64,000 bases of DNA from Hippopus hippopus (GCA_946811185.2 OX328111.1:40660388-40724387), one strand, 5' to 3'. Positions 50,413-61,775 are shown, numbered from the stretch's first letter. Numbers and translations are program-made. The notes: generated by a model not told the origin, from the letters alone.

Positions 50413-50662
50413 ATCTTCACATCTGATACAGAAATCAGAGTCAAAAGCTTTCTTACAGCTAATGAAGTCCAGAAAAAATGAATTTTAATGAAATTTTCAG
50501 ATTTTCAATTCTGACTGACAAATAAGCAGAACGGGAAAAAACGTTTTAAAGTCGATTTCGAGGGTAAATAAACGGACTTTTGAATTTGAAAGACTAGGTT
50601 TTTCACATATATTAACTCGAATGCCTTCCTAGAGCGTTAATGAGAATTTTCAGACAACTTAC

Positions 50663-50700
50663 AGTTTCTTCGCTGATTTTCCGTATTCTCTGCTTGCCTA
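50663..50700 (-). other. Probable 5' UTR exon end of KIF20
   Basis: On the minus strand GAAGAAACTGTAAGTTGTC gives a strong donor (CT|GTAAGT) at 50662. Together with the acceptor at 50423-50424 it would define a 5' UTR intron of about 240 bp. The right limit is arbitrary since the transcription start is unknown. Confidence 0.45.
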
Positions 50701-50711
50701 CCGCCAGTAGT

Positions 50712-50816
50712 TTTGAAATCAGCCAATGAAATATGTTGTTACAAACGAACATAGGAAATCGAGCAAAATGTTAGTAAATGAATATAAATGGAACGCAAGG
50801 ATAAAATATTCCGCGC
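50712..50816 (-). promoter_or_regulatory. Candidate cell-cycle promoter elements of KIF20
   Basis: TTTGAA (CHR-like) at 50712-50717, CCAAT at 50723-50727 and ATTCCGCGC (E2F-like) at 50808-50816 lie upstream of the presumed first exon. In vertebrates, late cell-cycle genes including kinesins are controlled through CHR and CCAAT elements by DREAM/MMB and NF-Y. The motifs are short, so their presence by chance cannot be excluded. Confidence 0.4.
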
Positions 50817-50829
50817 ATGTTTCTTGACG

Positions 50830-51390
50830 AACAAATGAATATTAACGATTTATGTTATGTAGACTAAAGTATAACTCAATACAGGCTCAGCCGCGAAGAC
50901 AGTAATAGAATCATTGTTTCTAACTTTCAGGATAACTGCCCAATTTGCCCTAATGATGTGTTCATTAAGGGTTCATTCGCCTTGGAGCATTTCGCACTGA
51001 AAAGTTCGCCTTTTTTGTTTGATATTTGTTTATGAACGTAGTTCTTAATGCCAAGTATGTTAAAAATTTCTACAAAAAATAGATATATATATATTTATAG
51101 ACAATCGACTTATGAACAGAAACGATGTCATTTGTTAAAGCCTAGCACCGAAAAGATTATATTTGCTTTTTTTTTCCAAATGCAAATCACCCACGGTTAC
51201 AATTTGTTGTTTTATGCAGCCTGATCTTCGTCTCGCTAGAAATGAAAGAGATTGCTTCGGCTCAAGATGGTCTTCATCATTTTAAAATGTGTTTTACTCC
51301 TCCGTCACCTGTATTTTAGTAACATGACGGTTACAGTAAATCATTTAGATGTTTTATGTGTTTCCAGCAGTTTAAATCCGTAGCTCGACC
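50830..51390. other. Intergenic, no recognised feature
   Basis: Upstream of KIF20 on its 5' side. Ordinary AT-rich sequence with a short TATATATATAT run near 51085. No repeat of the families above. Confidence 0.4.
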
Positions 51391-51394
51391 AAAT

Positions 51395-51585
51395 TCTTTC
51401 CGAGACTGACCAGATAGTCACTGCGACGTATTCATTCCATTTTCACCCAGAACATTGTTTCGAAGATGCATGTTTGTGCGGGAAAGCAGCAAGTGTCTCC
51501 GAAAGAATGTTGTGCAAGTACTGGTAAAAGAAACTCCAGGAAAGCATGGAGAGATGCACTGGCGCTGCGATATGACTGCACTAAC
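51395..51585 (+). repeat. SINE, 3' part only
   Basis: Carries the second-subfamily body (AGTACTGGTAAAAGAAACTC, CCAGGAAAGCATGGAGAG) without the tRNA-like head. Confidence 0.6.
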
Positions 51586-51813
51586 TAGCACAAGTACACC
51601 CCACACAGAGTCCAGCGACACAAGTGGGGATCGAACCCCATACCAGAACAGATTTCAATGAACAAGTCATATACTTTTTAGAATAATGAATAGGCTTTGT
51701 CACAGGTACTGAAATATTAAATTTCATATTAATTCTTAATACTGAAATATTAATTTCTAAACTCTTTGTATTGTTTTGCATATTCTCGAAAAGTCAAATT
51801 TCCAATTAGATAT

Positions 51814-52060
51814 CAGCCATGCTCTCGCAAAAGGGGGCTTAATGCATCTCCTTGATGCAGAATCCCAAGCAAGTCATCACGTAATTATGTATCGTTAAAA
51901 TCCATTTTGAATCATTTGGTAAGCTAGTCCTTTGACATGCAGATAATTGACCGATAGCAAAAAGTTTCGACCTAGGTCAGCCTGCGCAGGTTGCGCAGGT
52001 TGACCTCGATCGATACTTTTGCAGATGCATCAGGTCCCCTTTACACAGAACAAGGTTTAT
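51814..52060 (+). repeat. Family C palindromic MITE
   Basis: CAGCCATGCTCTCGCAAAAG start; palindrome GTCAGCCTGCGCAGG / TTGCGCAGGTTGAC; end CCCCTTTACACAGAACAAGG. Confidence 0.72.
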
Positions 52061-52167
52061 ATATCTTTCAAGGTAAGATGTTTCCAAATTATCGTTGGAA
52101 AAGGAAATGTTGCAGCTAAGAATGCCCGTGTCTCAAAATACATGTAGACAAACAGCAACAGGTTTAA

Positions 52168-52372
52168 CCCTTATCCTGCTAGATCTAAATAACTAAACTG
52201 AAATTTTTAATTCGATGGTAAAAACCCAGACTGCTATTTCAAAGTTATGTTTTGGGTAATATCTACATATCGGACAGCGTAGATCCAAGATCAGACTGCA
52301 CGTTTTGTGCAGTCCGATCTTGATCTACACTGTCCGCAAAAGGTCAGTGAGTGGCGCTTAGCAGCCTACTGG
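52168..52372. repeat. TTAA-flanked palindromic MITE, family B, best copy
   Basis: TTAA at 52164-52167 and 52373-52376. Ends CCCTTATCCTGCTAGA and CTTAGCAGCCTACTGG. The palindrome (GTAGATCCAAGATCAGACTG / CAGTCCGATCTTGATCTAC) around CACGTTTTGTG is nearly perfect. Confidence 0.82.
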
Positions 52373-52852
52373 TTAAAGGGAAACGCTGAAAAAAAAAATG
52401 AATTAGCAATAAGTAGCAGAAAAGGATTATGCCGCCAAATTCATTTGATACGGTGTGAATGAGCGCCCCGGTGTATCAGTTGCAGTGGCTATATCACTCT
52501 CTTGCACTACGGATCATTTGCCCCTAGTACAGCGAAATGTATACGGATCTGTACAGGCAACTGAGAGCAGGCAAAATTCTGCCCGCCTATTTAAAGAATA
52601 ATCGGAGGTCACTTTGTTTACTTAGTTTAGATTAAACACATTTTATTTCATATATGTTGGAATGGGGTTGGACCACAAGTTCTCTCAACTTAGAATAGGT
52701 CCTTCCCCTACAATACAATTTTAATAATTCTGTTTCCAACAATGGCAAGTACAATGAATTATGTATCAAATTGAAAAAAAATGGGAGAGAAGAAGAAAAG
52801 TATTGATGGGAAGGGGAAAAAGAGGTGAAAGGAAGTGCTCTCTGTTGGAGAG

Positions 52853-53092
52853 GGTCCTGTGTGGCTCAGTGGTAAAGTGTAGGACTCGTGACCTGGAGGC
52901 TCCGGGCTCGACACTCACTGGATCCACTGGGCTTTTCGTGGGAGTGTCCTTGGGCAAGACACTTCAGAGCCCTAGCCTAGTACTGGTGGAACCCAGGAAA
53001 TACATGAATATGTGAGCTGCTGCCGTGATATGACTGAAATAGTCTTAAAAGCGGCGTAAAACACCATTCAATCATTCAGTCAATCAAGCTCT
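52853..53092 (+). mobile_element. tRNA-derived SINE, third subfamily
   Basis: Head GTGTGGCTCAGTGGTAAAGT with a B-box-like GGCTCGACACTC; body CCTTGGGCAAGACACTTC; tail AACACCATTCAATCATTCAG. The GGGCAAG body is shared with 61776-62045. Confidence 0.75.
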
Positions 53093-53289
53093 CTGTTGGA
53101 CGTCCGGTAAAGTTAACACTGTTATAAAGCCTGCACGAGTTAGTAGTGTTTACTTAACATTCAGAGGAGGTCACTCTAGTTTCTTGCGGTCTCTTACGCA
53201 GATAAAAAAGCCAAATTAAGGCTTTTTTGTGTGTGGTAACTCATTTGCTGATTTTAATAATTTGTAAATTACACGTAATCATTTACTTA

Positions 53290-53470
53290 ATAACATGCGG
53301 GTACTCATCCAAGAACTAACTATAACGCACGCCGGCTAATTTTCTGGAGTTTCTTTTCACCAACATTTCGCTTCCCAAGCCACTGACCTCTTTTCCATGT
53401 AACCAGCATCGAAACTGATCAGTGGTGAGAAAGGAATGGATTCCGTTACTCGGCTATAGTCACAAATGAC
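53290..53470 (-). repeat. SINE fragment, reverse
   Basis: TTTTCACCAACATTTCGCTT and CCAAGCCACTGACC match the body of the reverse SINEs, but no tRNA-like head is present. Confidence 0.5.
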
Positions 53471-53529
53471 CCTCATCAAAAGAAATTTAAAGGAAATGTT
53501 TTAGAATACGTTATTGTTAACAGTATAAC

Positions 53530-54052
53530 GAATCAGCCTGCTCCATTAGTGATTAATCCGAAACGACGGTTTTCGTTTTTATGTAATTTTTGTTTTGCAC
53601 AAGTCTACTGTAGGACAAAATCTAATGTAGTCGTTAAGTGCCGTATCGGATTAGCCTACTCGCGTGTTGCAGGCCAATTTATGGTTTAATTTCAGATACC
53701 AGTAATCATCCCATTTTTAGTAATTAGTTAGTTGTTACACAAAATAGATCTAGATTTTATGGATCCATAATTATATGGCCTGCAACATGCGAAAAGGGGC
53801 ATTGGACATTTGCGTAAAGTGTCGTTTCGGATCAGCCTGCGCAGTCCGCGCAGGCTAATCCGAAACGACGCTTTCCGTTTTTATGTAATTTCCTGTTTTG
53901 TGCAAGTCGACTGTAGCACAAAATCTAATGTAGTCGTAAAGTGCCGTCTCCGATTAGCCTGCGCGGACTGCGCAGGCTGATCAGAGAGGACACTTTACGC
54001 AAATGTCCGAATGTCCCTTCTCGCGTGTTGCAAGCCAATTATAATGAGTTGC
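53530..54052. repeat. Family D palindromic MITE: one full copy (53765-54052) and one partial (53530-53684)
   Basis: Full copy: ends ATAATTATATGGCCTGCAAC and its inverse (GTTGCAAGCCAATTATAA). Two internal hairpins are GATCAGCCTGCGCAGTCCGC / GCAGGCTAATCC and GATTAGCCTGCGCGGACTGC / GCAGGCTGATC, joined by a shared TTTTATGTAATTT spacer. The partial copy repeats AATCCGAAACGACGG and CAAAATCTAATGTAGTCG. Confidence 0.7.
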
Positions 54053-54325
54053 TCAGTATAATGCGTAACGGAGATGTGTTAAACCCCCTATTGCCAGAGC
54101 ATGGCCCACTTTTATAATATGATCATTAATACTACAACTGATGGTATACAAATCTTATCAACGTTTCGATGGCACCCACAGTAGTTTGTAATCATTATCA
54201 CCATCATCATCATAATCATTACGGAAATTATTACAGGACATTTACTAAAGGTTTATTTTGCTCCTGCTTGTGTTCGATGTCATTATCCCTGTATTCTGTC
54301 CAGGCGTTTTGAGATCTAATATATA

Positions 54326-54605
54326 TGAGTCATGCTCTGGCAAAAGGGGGCTTAATGCATCTCCGTGATGCATTGTACCAAGCAAGTCATAACATAACTA
54401 TGGATCCATAACATAACTATGGATCCATAAAATTCACTTTGTCGGAAATACGACTGTGTCACGAGGAAGAATGGTCCTTGGACATGCAGACATTTTACTA
54501 AGGGTAAAAAGTTTCAACCCATGTCAGCCTGCGCAGACGGCACAGGCTTATATGGGTCGATATTTTTGTAGATGTATTAAGCACCCTTTTTACAGAGCAT
54601 AGCTT
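54326..54605 (+). repeat. Family C palindromic MITE with short internal duplication
   Basis: GAGTCATGCTCTGGCAAAAG start and TTACAGAGCATAGC end. CATAACATAACTATGGATC is tandemly doubled near 54389-54430. Palindrome GTCAGCCTGCGCAG / CACAGGCTTAT is degraded. Confidence 0.72.
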
Positions 54606-55184
54606 ATATATAAAATCCATCAAACCGTCTGACTAGTTCTTTCAATTGTATTGGTTGTTGCATTTCAGGCAAGCGCTATTTACGCTGTTTATTGTAGACG
54701 GGAAACACGTTGAAAAGAGTGACATGAAATAGAACAGAACAGAGATGCAGAATAAGTAGGGATTACTAGTCACATATTTTTTACTGCAGACCCGCAGAAT
54801 GAACTTTTCTACATATTTGGCCTGTTCTGGTTCTACCCCAAAAATACATCGGGAAACAATAGTACTCTCCACGGAGGAGAACGTAGTAAAAGTGCTTGTG
54901 AGATAACTATTCAAATTTTGACATAAATAATGAACGACTTGTCGTTTTTCGGACCATTGTTCTACATGAATATTGAACAACCACAAAAACACTTTATTCG
55001 CCCTACTTACTGATAAAAAACGATGGGGCAGTAAATAAAATTAACTGAGCCAGTTAGCACTTTCTCAAAACTGTCTCTTCAAAAAAAAAAAAACGGGATG
55101 AAATATGGGCGAAAGCGGCAGTATTCTTAAAACATTCAAAGTACTGTGAGTACTCGGGTAAATAGTTAATCCACGGGTAGTGTT

Positions 55185-55260
55185 TTACTGACCTGTGATT
55201 GGAACCCTGGGTTAGTACGAGTCTAGGTCTGTATTCACCGACTGAGCTACGGGCTCGAGT
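55185..55260 (-). repeat. tRNA-like SINE head
   Basis: The minus strand reads CGAGCCCGTAGCTCAGTCGG and a B-box-like region (AGGGTTCCAATC). No body follows, and it does not fold into a complete tRNA by eye. Confidence 0.5.
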
Positions 55261-55504
55261 ATGAATGTAACGTTACCATGGCAGCCAGGTTTTTTTAACA
55301 ACGAACATATGTTGTGTATGCGCGATCAATCGAAAATAGATTTACTTGACTGCAGAGTGGTAGAAATTATACGCCGAATTAGACTGATCAAAATTGTCGA
55401 TTTCATTTTGGATACGATTCTGACTGAGTGTGCAAGTTCACGTTAGATTTGGCTATAAATCTACATGTGTATTTGAATAGATCTACCGCGCTATGTATCG
55501 GGAA

Positions 55505-55570
55505 CTATGGATCAAGATCTGACTTCACTATGTAGTATGATCTTGATCTACACCATCCACAAAGCATTTC
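55505..55570. repeat. Family B MITE, core only
   Basis: GGATCAAGATCTGACTTCAC and its inverse GTATGATCTTGATCTACACC. Ends absent. Confidence 0.55.
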
Positions 55571-56071
55571 AAACTTGCCTATGGAACCGAAAGGGCCCAT
55601 CCAGGTCTTCGGCAAGACTAGCCTATCTTCTTCTGCTGCTTCTTCTTCTTTTTCGTCTTCTTCTTCTCCGTTTCAAACCATTTATCATTTCTACTATCTT
55701 TCATATATGTTTCTTTCTCTCTATTTTGAGTCTGTTTTTAACATATCTACAACAACGTACATGCACATATAAATTGATTGAAAGAAAACCAAATGCACTT
55801 GACAGAATGCGAGGTGCTTCACGTTACATCATGCATATGATTTTTTTTTACTTTTGAAAACAATTTGGCGAAGAAAAGAAATTGCTCGTACCAAGTATTT
55901 TATTATTTTGCCACGTTTGTGGTTGGATTTTGTTCAAAAAATATTTTTAAACCTTAGTCTATGTGGGTGTGTTTGTTTGTTTGTTCGAGTATTGGAGTTT
56001 AACGCCCTTAATGTCGTATCACGGCAGTCGGTGCACTTTTTTTTTCATGACTTAATATGCCGATAGGTTAA

Positions 56072-56255
56072 CCCTTTACCACACAATCCCGAGTTTTAAA
56101 CGACCGAGAGGAAAAAAAGCTATAGAAAACATTGTGGAAAAAGGAAAAAATGCTGGAAACCAGCATTTTTTCCTTTTTCCACAATGTTTTCTATCCATTC
56201 ACAGACAAATCCAATAATTTTTTGCCAAACTTTGCCATCTTTGATGTCTAGTAGA
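56072..56255 (-). repeat. Palindromic MITE, family A, right end shortened
   Basis: TTAA at 56068-56071 and start CCCTTTACCACACAATCCCG. Perfect palindrome with GCTGGAAACCAGC centre; the right third is deleted. Confidence 0.78.
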
Positions 56256-56391
56256 AGGGGAAAGGGCATTGAACCAGATGGGGGAGAAAGCTAATATTTT
56301 GTAAGAAAAAGTATAACAGACGTGATATGTTTACCCTTAGTTCAGGAAAAACGAAACAAAGAAAAAAAATCGATGAAAAAAAAGAACACAC

Positions 56392-56392
56392 T

Positions 56393-56460
<68 letters not shown>

Positions 56461-56474
56461 AGGGGAGAGAGAAA
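56392..56474. repeat. (GA)n microsatellite
   Basis: About 80 bp of GA repeats with single interruptions, followed by a tRNA-like reverse SINE head near 56490-56550. Confidence 0.9.
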
Positions 56475-56559
56475 TTGTATCCTGCATGAGGCCAGGAACC
56501 CACGACCTTCAAAACCAAATTGGTGTCTCTGCCAACTGAACTATGGAAGCATCCAATAT

Positions 56560-57355
56560 TTTACCATATAAAAACTTTATTAATCCCTTGTTATGCTATA
56601 AAGGGCTATTCGGTTACTAGGAGGAAATGTGAAAGTAAGAATACAAAAAAAAAAAACCTCAAGAATTCCTTATGTTTTCCATGTAAGTTTTTAATCTCAA
56701 AGCCATCTTTGGACACGCGTGAAAGTTAGCCGTCTTTGTGGAAAATTTCTTAAAAACTTGCAAAAAAAACCCCTGGTTCAACGCCTCTTTTGAAAGAAGA
56801 ATGCGAAACGCCCATATATGTCAAACGTGAAAATCAGAATTAATAATGGATGCAAAATGTTGAATTTTAGCGAATAAAAATATTAGTCACGACAAGTTAT
56901 TTACGTTCTTGAGTTTGCATATTTTTTGTACCGTATATACAATGTACAAACCTAAAAGCGTAATATTTTCATTTTCACAAAAAATGTAAATGTTCATTTT
57001 CACACAGAGAAAAAATGGTAGGTTAACTCTGTAATAAATGAATGCGATATGTTAAGTGTGTGCAATGAGTAATTTACATTTCTGAATATGCATATTATTT
57101 GTGCAATGCTATCTCCGCAAGCCTGGGGCAACGTCTTTCTTTCTTGACTACCGCAGGTGGCGCTGTGCAACGCTTGTTAAATAGAGTGGGTGGAAATTCT
57201 AGTCAGAGAGAGAGAGAGGACGGACAAACGGACAGGTAGAGACAACAGACGGTGACGGAGAGAGGCAAAAGATAGTGACGGAGAGAGGGGGGGGGGGAGG
57301 AAATTGTTATATTTTCAAGAAAGTGTCCACAGAATGTGTCTGTCAGGAAAATTCA
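56560..57355. other. Intergenic, mostly featureless
   Basis: AT-rich sequence with a GA/[11 protein letters not shown] patch at about 57205-57300 containing GACGGACAAACGGACAGG-type units. No gene recognised. Confidence 0.4.
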
Positions 57356-57663
57356 CGGAAAAGCGGACACTGTAGATCTAAGTTCAGACTGCAAGTTTTA
57401 TGCAAGCTTGTCTTGATCTTCAATGTCAGGAAAATCAACTACAGAAAGTAGTTCCTTGGATCCTAAAGTTAGAAAAAGTGTCGTTTTGAAAGTATATTAC
57501 CTGTTTTTTGTCAGACAAAGAAGCAGACCAATTCAATTCTTCCGTATGGAACAGACATTTTATTCAGACATCTTTAACAGTTGTCAGCTATAGAAAACCA
57601 TGTTACAATTTATGGACACCCATTTTTGTTTTCTCTGAGAAAATTGTAGGCTATTTCCTTTAA

Positions 57664-57856
57664 TCCTTATCCTGCTAAATAAGTGGAATGAATTTCACGA
57701 GCCGATAGTAAAAACCTTTTCAGAGGTATTGTTCGGTGGACAAGATGTCCTTATCGGACAGTGTAGATCAAAGATCAGACTGCACGTTCTGTGCAGTCTG
57801 ATCTTGATCTACACTGTCCGCAAAAAGGTCACTGAGTCGTGCTTAGCAGCCGAGGG
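57664..57856. repeat. Palindromic MITE, family B
   Basis: TTAA at 57660-57663; right flank TTAT. Perfect palindrome: AGATCAGACTGCACGTTCTG / TGCAGTCTGATCT. A diverged core of another copy is at 57360-57430. Confidence 0.78.
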
Positions 57857-58062
57857 TTATATATAGCTGAATGACGCCACATTTCCGTTATATTGGCGGT
57901 GTCTATTTATGTTTTGACTTGCGCCACCAAAATACACTCAAACCCAAATTCAACTAGCAAAGGGTAATCCACAATAGGGAGGTCACCATGATGCATTGAA
58001 GTTATCCAAGAAGAAATTTTCATTTTTTGGCATCAGATCAATGCTTTCGTCTTGCAGAGGCT

Positions 58063-58146
58063 GCTCATGAAAACATTGTGGCAAAAAGAGAAATTGCTCA
58101 TTACGAGCAGTTTCTCTTTTTCGGCATATGATTTCATGCATTAAAC
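58063..58146. repeat. Short hairpin repeat, AGCAATTGCT type
   Basis: AAAACATTGTGGCAAAAAGA, then GAAATTGCTCATTACGAGCA and its inverse. Related hairpins are at 60292-60365 and 62144-62215. Resembles the family A centre with GCTGG replaced by a different core; full ends not identified. Confidence 0.6.
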
Positions 58147-58189
58147 CTCAAAAATAGTACTTGTAAGTGAGAAGTGAGAAAAGTGAGAT

Positions 58190-58552
58190 TAAATGCATTC
58201 GCAAAAAGTATCGACCTAGGTCAGCATGCACATTCCGCGCAGGCTGACCTGGGTCGAAAGTTTTTGCTATTGGTAAATTTTCACAGGACCATTCTACGTC
58301 ATGATTCAGCTGGCTTTTTAAAGGAAATGGATACACATTGTGCAATGATTTCCTTAGTATGTATGTACAATGCACTACGAAGACATGACCTGGTTCGAAA
58401 CATTTTGCCATAAGTGAATTCTCTGCATATCAGAGGACCATTATATCTCATAATTCAGCTTGCTTTGAGATAGAAAGATCAAAAGTATGCAAGACTGGCT
58501 TGATATGATGAAGATGTATTTAACCCCCTTATTCCCAGAGCAACGCTCATTT
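58190..58552. repeat. Family C MITE, rearranged
   Basis: Contains GGTCAGCATGCACATTCCGC / GCAGGCTGACC, then AGGACCATTCTACGTCATGA. A second related half copy follows (AGGACCATTATATCTCATAA) ending CCCAGAGCAACGCTCAT. Confidence 0.6.
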
Positions 58553-58563
58553 TTTTCTATAAC

Positions 58564-58776
58564 CCTTATCGTGTTGAATAAATTACATGAAACTTTCAAG
58601 TCGATAGTAAAAATCGGAATAATGCAATTTTCATTTTTTTTTTTTTTTTTTTTGAAAGAAAAATATCTTCTTATCGGACATTGTAGATCCAAGATCAGAC
58701 TGCACGTTCTGTGCAGTCTGATCTTGATCTACACTGTCCGCAAAAGGTCACTGAGTCGCGCTTAGCAGCCGAAGGG
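58564..58776. repeat. Palindromic MITE, family B, with T tract
   Basis: Start CCCTTATCGTGTTGAATA after ATAA; TTAA at 58777-58780. A run of T at about 58634-58653 interrupts the left half. The palindrome is perfect. Confidence 0.8.
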
Positions 58777-58903
58777 TTAAAATCTAGCAAAAGGCATACA
58801 AATATAGATAAGCAAAAGCACACATATTTACAAGCATAACATGTCATGCAAACATGCAATGTAGACTAGAATTTAAGTTTGTTTATTCATTTCTTCGAAT
58901 TAA

Positions 58904-59127
58904 ACCCTTTACCACACCAATCCGAGTTTCTAACGATACTGATGAAAAAGGTTGTTGAAAACATTGTGGGAAAAGGAGAAAATGCTGGTAAGCAGCATTT
59001 TCTTCTTTTCCTACATTTTTTTTTAACCCTATCAAAGACAAATTCCATCATATGAGCTGCATTTAATTTTGTCGTCTGCAAACCTTTGAATTTGGACAAG
59101 ACTATATTTTTGTTGTTTGGTATAGGG
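58904..59127 (-). repeat. Palindromic MITE, family A, first of three abutting copies
   Basis: TTAA at 58900-58903 and 59128-59131. Palindrome centre GCTGGTAAGCAGC. Confidence 0.85.
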
Positions 59128-59131
59128 TTAA

Positions 59132-59320
59132 ACCCCTTACCAAACGGTTCAATTTTTTTTAATCTATCTTGAGGAATAATGCTTCTGAAAACATCATGGA
59201 AAAAGGAGGAAATGTCGGTAAGTAACTTTTATTCCGTTTCATCTTCTGAATCACAATTAATTTATCGTCTACAAATGCTTTGAATATGGACGAGTTTAAA
59301 ATTTGTCATCTGGTAAAGAG
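59132..59320 (-). repeat. Palindromic MITE, family A, second of three abutting copies
   Basis: Shares TTAA 59128-59131 with the first and 59321-59324 with the third. The right palindrome arm is largely deleted (after GTCGGTAAGTAAC). Confidence 0.75.
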
Positions 59321-59324
59321 TTAA

Positions 59325-59546
59325 CTCTTTACCAAAATACAAATTTTTGGGCAAGTCCGAAGTGATGACATTTGCAGACGACAAAAGAAATGTGACCCAG
59401 AAATTGAATTTTGTGTTTGGAAGAGCTGAAAACATTTTTGGGGGAAGAACAAAATGCTGGTTACCTGAATTTTCTCTTTTTCCAACAATATTTCAGAAGG
59501 CTTTTTCCTCAGGGTCATTAAAACTCGGGATTGCATAGTAATGGGT
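59325..59546 (+). repeat. Palindromic MITE, family A, third of three abutting copies
   Basis: Opposite orientation to the other two; TTAA at 59321-59324 and 59547-59550. Palindrome diverged (GGGGGAAGAACAAAATGCTG). Confidence 0.78.
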
Positions 59547-60572
59547 TTAAAAAGGTTCTGAATATACTTTTAGCTTCATTTCCCACAATGCTTTCTACAA
59601 CATAGGAATTTTTCTTCCCCTCAGAAAGGTTCTCTTTGTGTCACTATGTTTGCTGTAGATTTGAAGTAAGGAAAAAAAGGCGTTTAAAACAAAAGAGCAT
59701 CAGAGCCTTATCTTAACTTTTTCAGCGTCAAATATGTAAATATGACCTCTATTCACCGCATAAAATACAATCCAGTGGAACTCAGACAGTTTTTAAACTT
59801 ACATGCTTGATTAAACAAGCAGACAGTTTAGATCCAAGATCAAGATGCAGTCTGATCTTGATCTTTGCTGTCCACAGCAGCTCATATTCTCGCTTTTGGC
59901 GCTCAAAGGTTTCAAAGGAAAGGCTCAAAGAAAATGGATAAATGTGACATACAATACAGGTTTAAAAAAAAGCAAACGACAGACAGAAACAAACATAAAT
60001 TTTAAAAGCGAGTACAAAAAAGCTGAAGCTGGTATAGTCTGTGTAATTCTAGCTCCCAAAGCGTGCGGCAATAAGTTAGCTGACACAAGCACAATCTGAA
60101 ATGAAAGAAAGAGAAAAATGAGTGAGGGGAGGTAACTCTTGTACAAATAACTTTATTTCATACATATGCATAGAACTGGCTTGTACATGTTTCAGTATAG
60201 AAATATGTGTATTAATATTTCTTATGTGTACAATGATATTTTTTCTGGTCGGTAATATCTAAATACGAGTATTTACGCCCAGGCAGGTAACAGTTTTGGA
60301 AAACATTGTTCCAAAAAGAGCAATTGCTTATAAAGTCAATTGTCCCCTTTTCTCTTTGGTTTAAGAAACCATGAAAAAGTACATTTTCCTTTTATTTGAC
60401 TATTCTTTTATTATATCACTTGTACAAATAAGAGGTAGGTCTAAAGAAAACTTCGTTTGGTTATAAGACAAGAAATATCTTTTTTACCTGTTTCACCTAA
60501 AAGTGTACTGTCGATAAAGACCACCTCTTTAAAATGCGGTCAAACCTGTATTAAGACGCCACTGAAGGTATA

Positions 60573-60798
60573 GATTGTTTGGTGATTAACGCCGTTTTCA
60601 ACAATATTTCCAAGCCAATGGCTGCTTTCCCACATAACCATCGTCGAAAAATTAGTCAGCGGTTAGATAGGAATAAATCCTGACGCAATGACCATCGTCA
60701 ATCCATGTAGAAAACTTGGCCGAGCCGGGAATCGAACCAGCGACTCCCCTGTTCTCAAGTCCTGCACGCTACCGACTGAGCTACCGATGCTCGGCACC
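60573..60798 (-). mobile_element. tRNA-derived SINE, second subfamily
   Basis: The minus strand reads GCCGAGCATCGGTAGCTCAG, B box GGTTCGATTCC, then the common body and AACGGCGTTAATCACCAAAC at the tail. Part of the mid-body is deleted compared with 42955-43269. Confidence 0.8.
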
Positions 60799-61138
60799 AC
60801 TGAAGGGAAGAACAAACAAAATGGGTAGGTGCAAGTTTAATGCAAGTTCAATAAGAGTAATTCAAAAGGAATTAGGAACCAAAATGGTGGCCACTGAAAG
60901 CAATGGGTTGCTCTTGATACACATGGTTCCTAAGACAGGTTTGAAAGTACCATTTTATAATTTACCTTGGTGGTTTTTCTTTTTACAGGCTTGACCGTAC
61001 CTTAATATACATGTATTTTCTACGGCATATTTTTTTTTTTGCAAACTGCACCCTCTACAACCTTTTTCATATTCGGTTAAATAGGGAGAAGTTTGTAAAA
61101 AAGAAAAAAGTGCCTGTAGATTTCATACAATTACAAAT

Positions 61139-61400
61139 GAGCTATACTCTGACAAAAGGGGGCTTAATGCATCTCCGTGATGCATGATACCAAGCAAGTC
61201 ATCACATGATCATGGATCCACAAAGTCAGTTTTGTCCAACAAACGACTGAATCATGAGGTAAACTGGTCCTTGGACATGTAGACAATTGACCAATAGCAA
61301 AAAGTTTCGGCCCAGGTTAGCCTGCGTGGACTGCGCTGGCTGACCTGGGTCGGTACTTTTTGAAGATGCATTAAGCCTCCTTTAAACAGAGCATGACTCA
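61139..61400 (+). repeat. Family C palindromic MITE, near complete
   Basis: Outer inverted ends AAATGAGCTATACTCTG and CAGAGCATGACTCATTT. Palindrome GGTTAGCCTGCGTGGACTGC / GCTGGCTGACC at about 61315-61350. Confidence 0.8.
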
Positions 61401-61775
61401 TTTAAATTTCAGAGAAACTTACATTTCACCTTCCGTTTTTAACCCATAAACATAACAATATTTCAGAACGACCGGATGCTATTAAATAATAGACACAGTG
61501 GAGCGGTGGTGTTAAGACTAACAATCTGTAGGTTTCAAGTTCGATTCCGAGCCTAAACTTTGGTTTTTCAGAGGCACTTTGTGTTGCCCACTAAAGTAGA
61601 GCTGAATCGGTAAGTAACCCAGCAATTCTGTTTAACATTCACAAGTAAAAGAACCAAGTGTGTTTATACAAAGAAAAGATACGATCTTGTTCCCAGTCCT
61701 TCTAGATTCTTTCACTCTAATCTAGAGCCGAGATCGGATATTTCTGTTTAATCTACAGCCTTGATCGGTGCCGCA

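Noticed and set aside
54642..54992. 116-residue minus-strand open frame
   Set aside because: No motif, no splice context fitting a gene model and no similarity I recognise; probably chance in a repeat-rich region.
55261..55446. 61-residue plus-strand open frame after a SINE head
   Set aside because: Short, without family features or clear splice sites.
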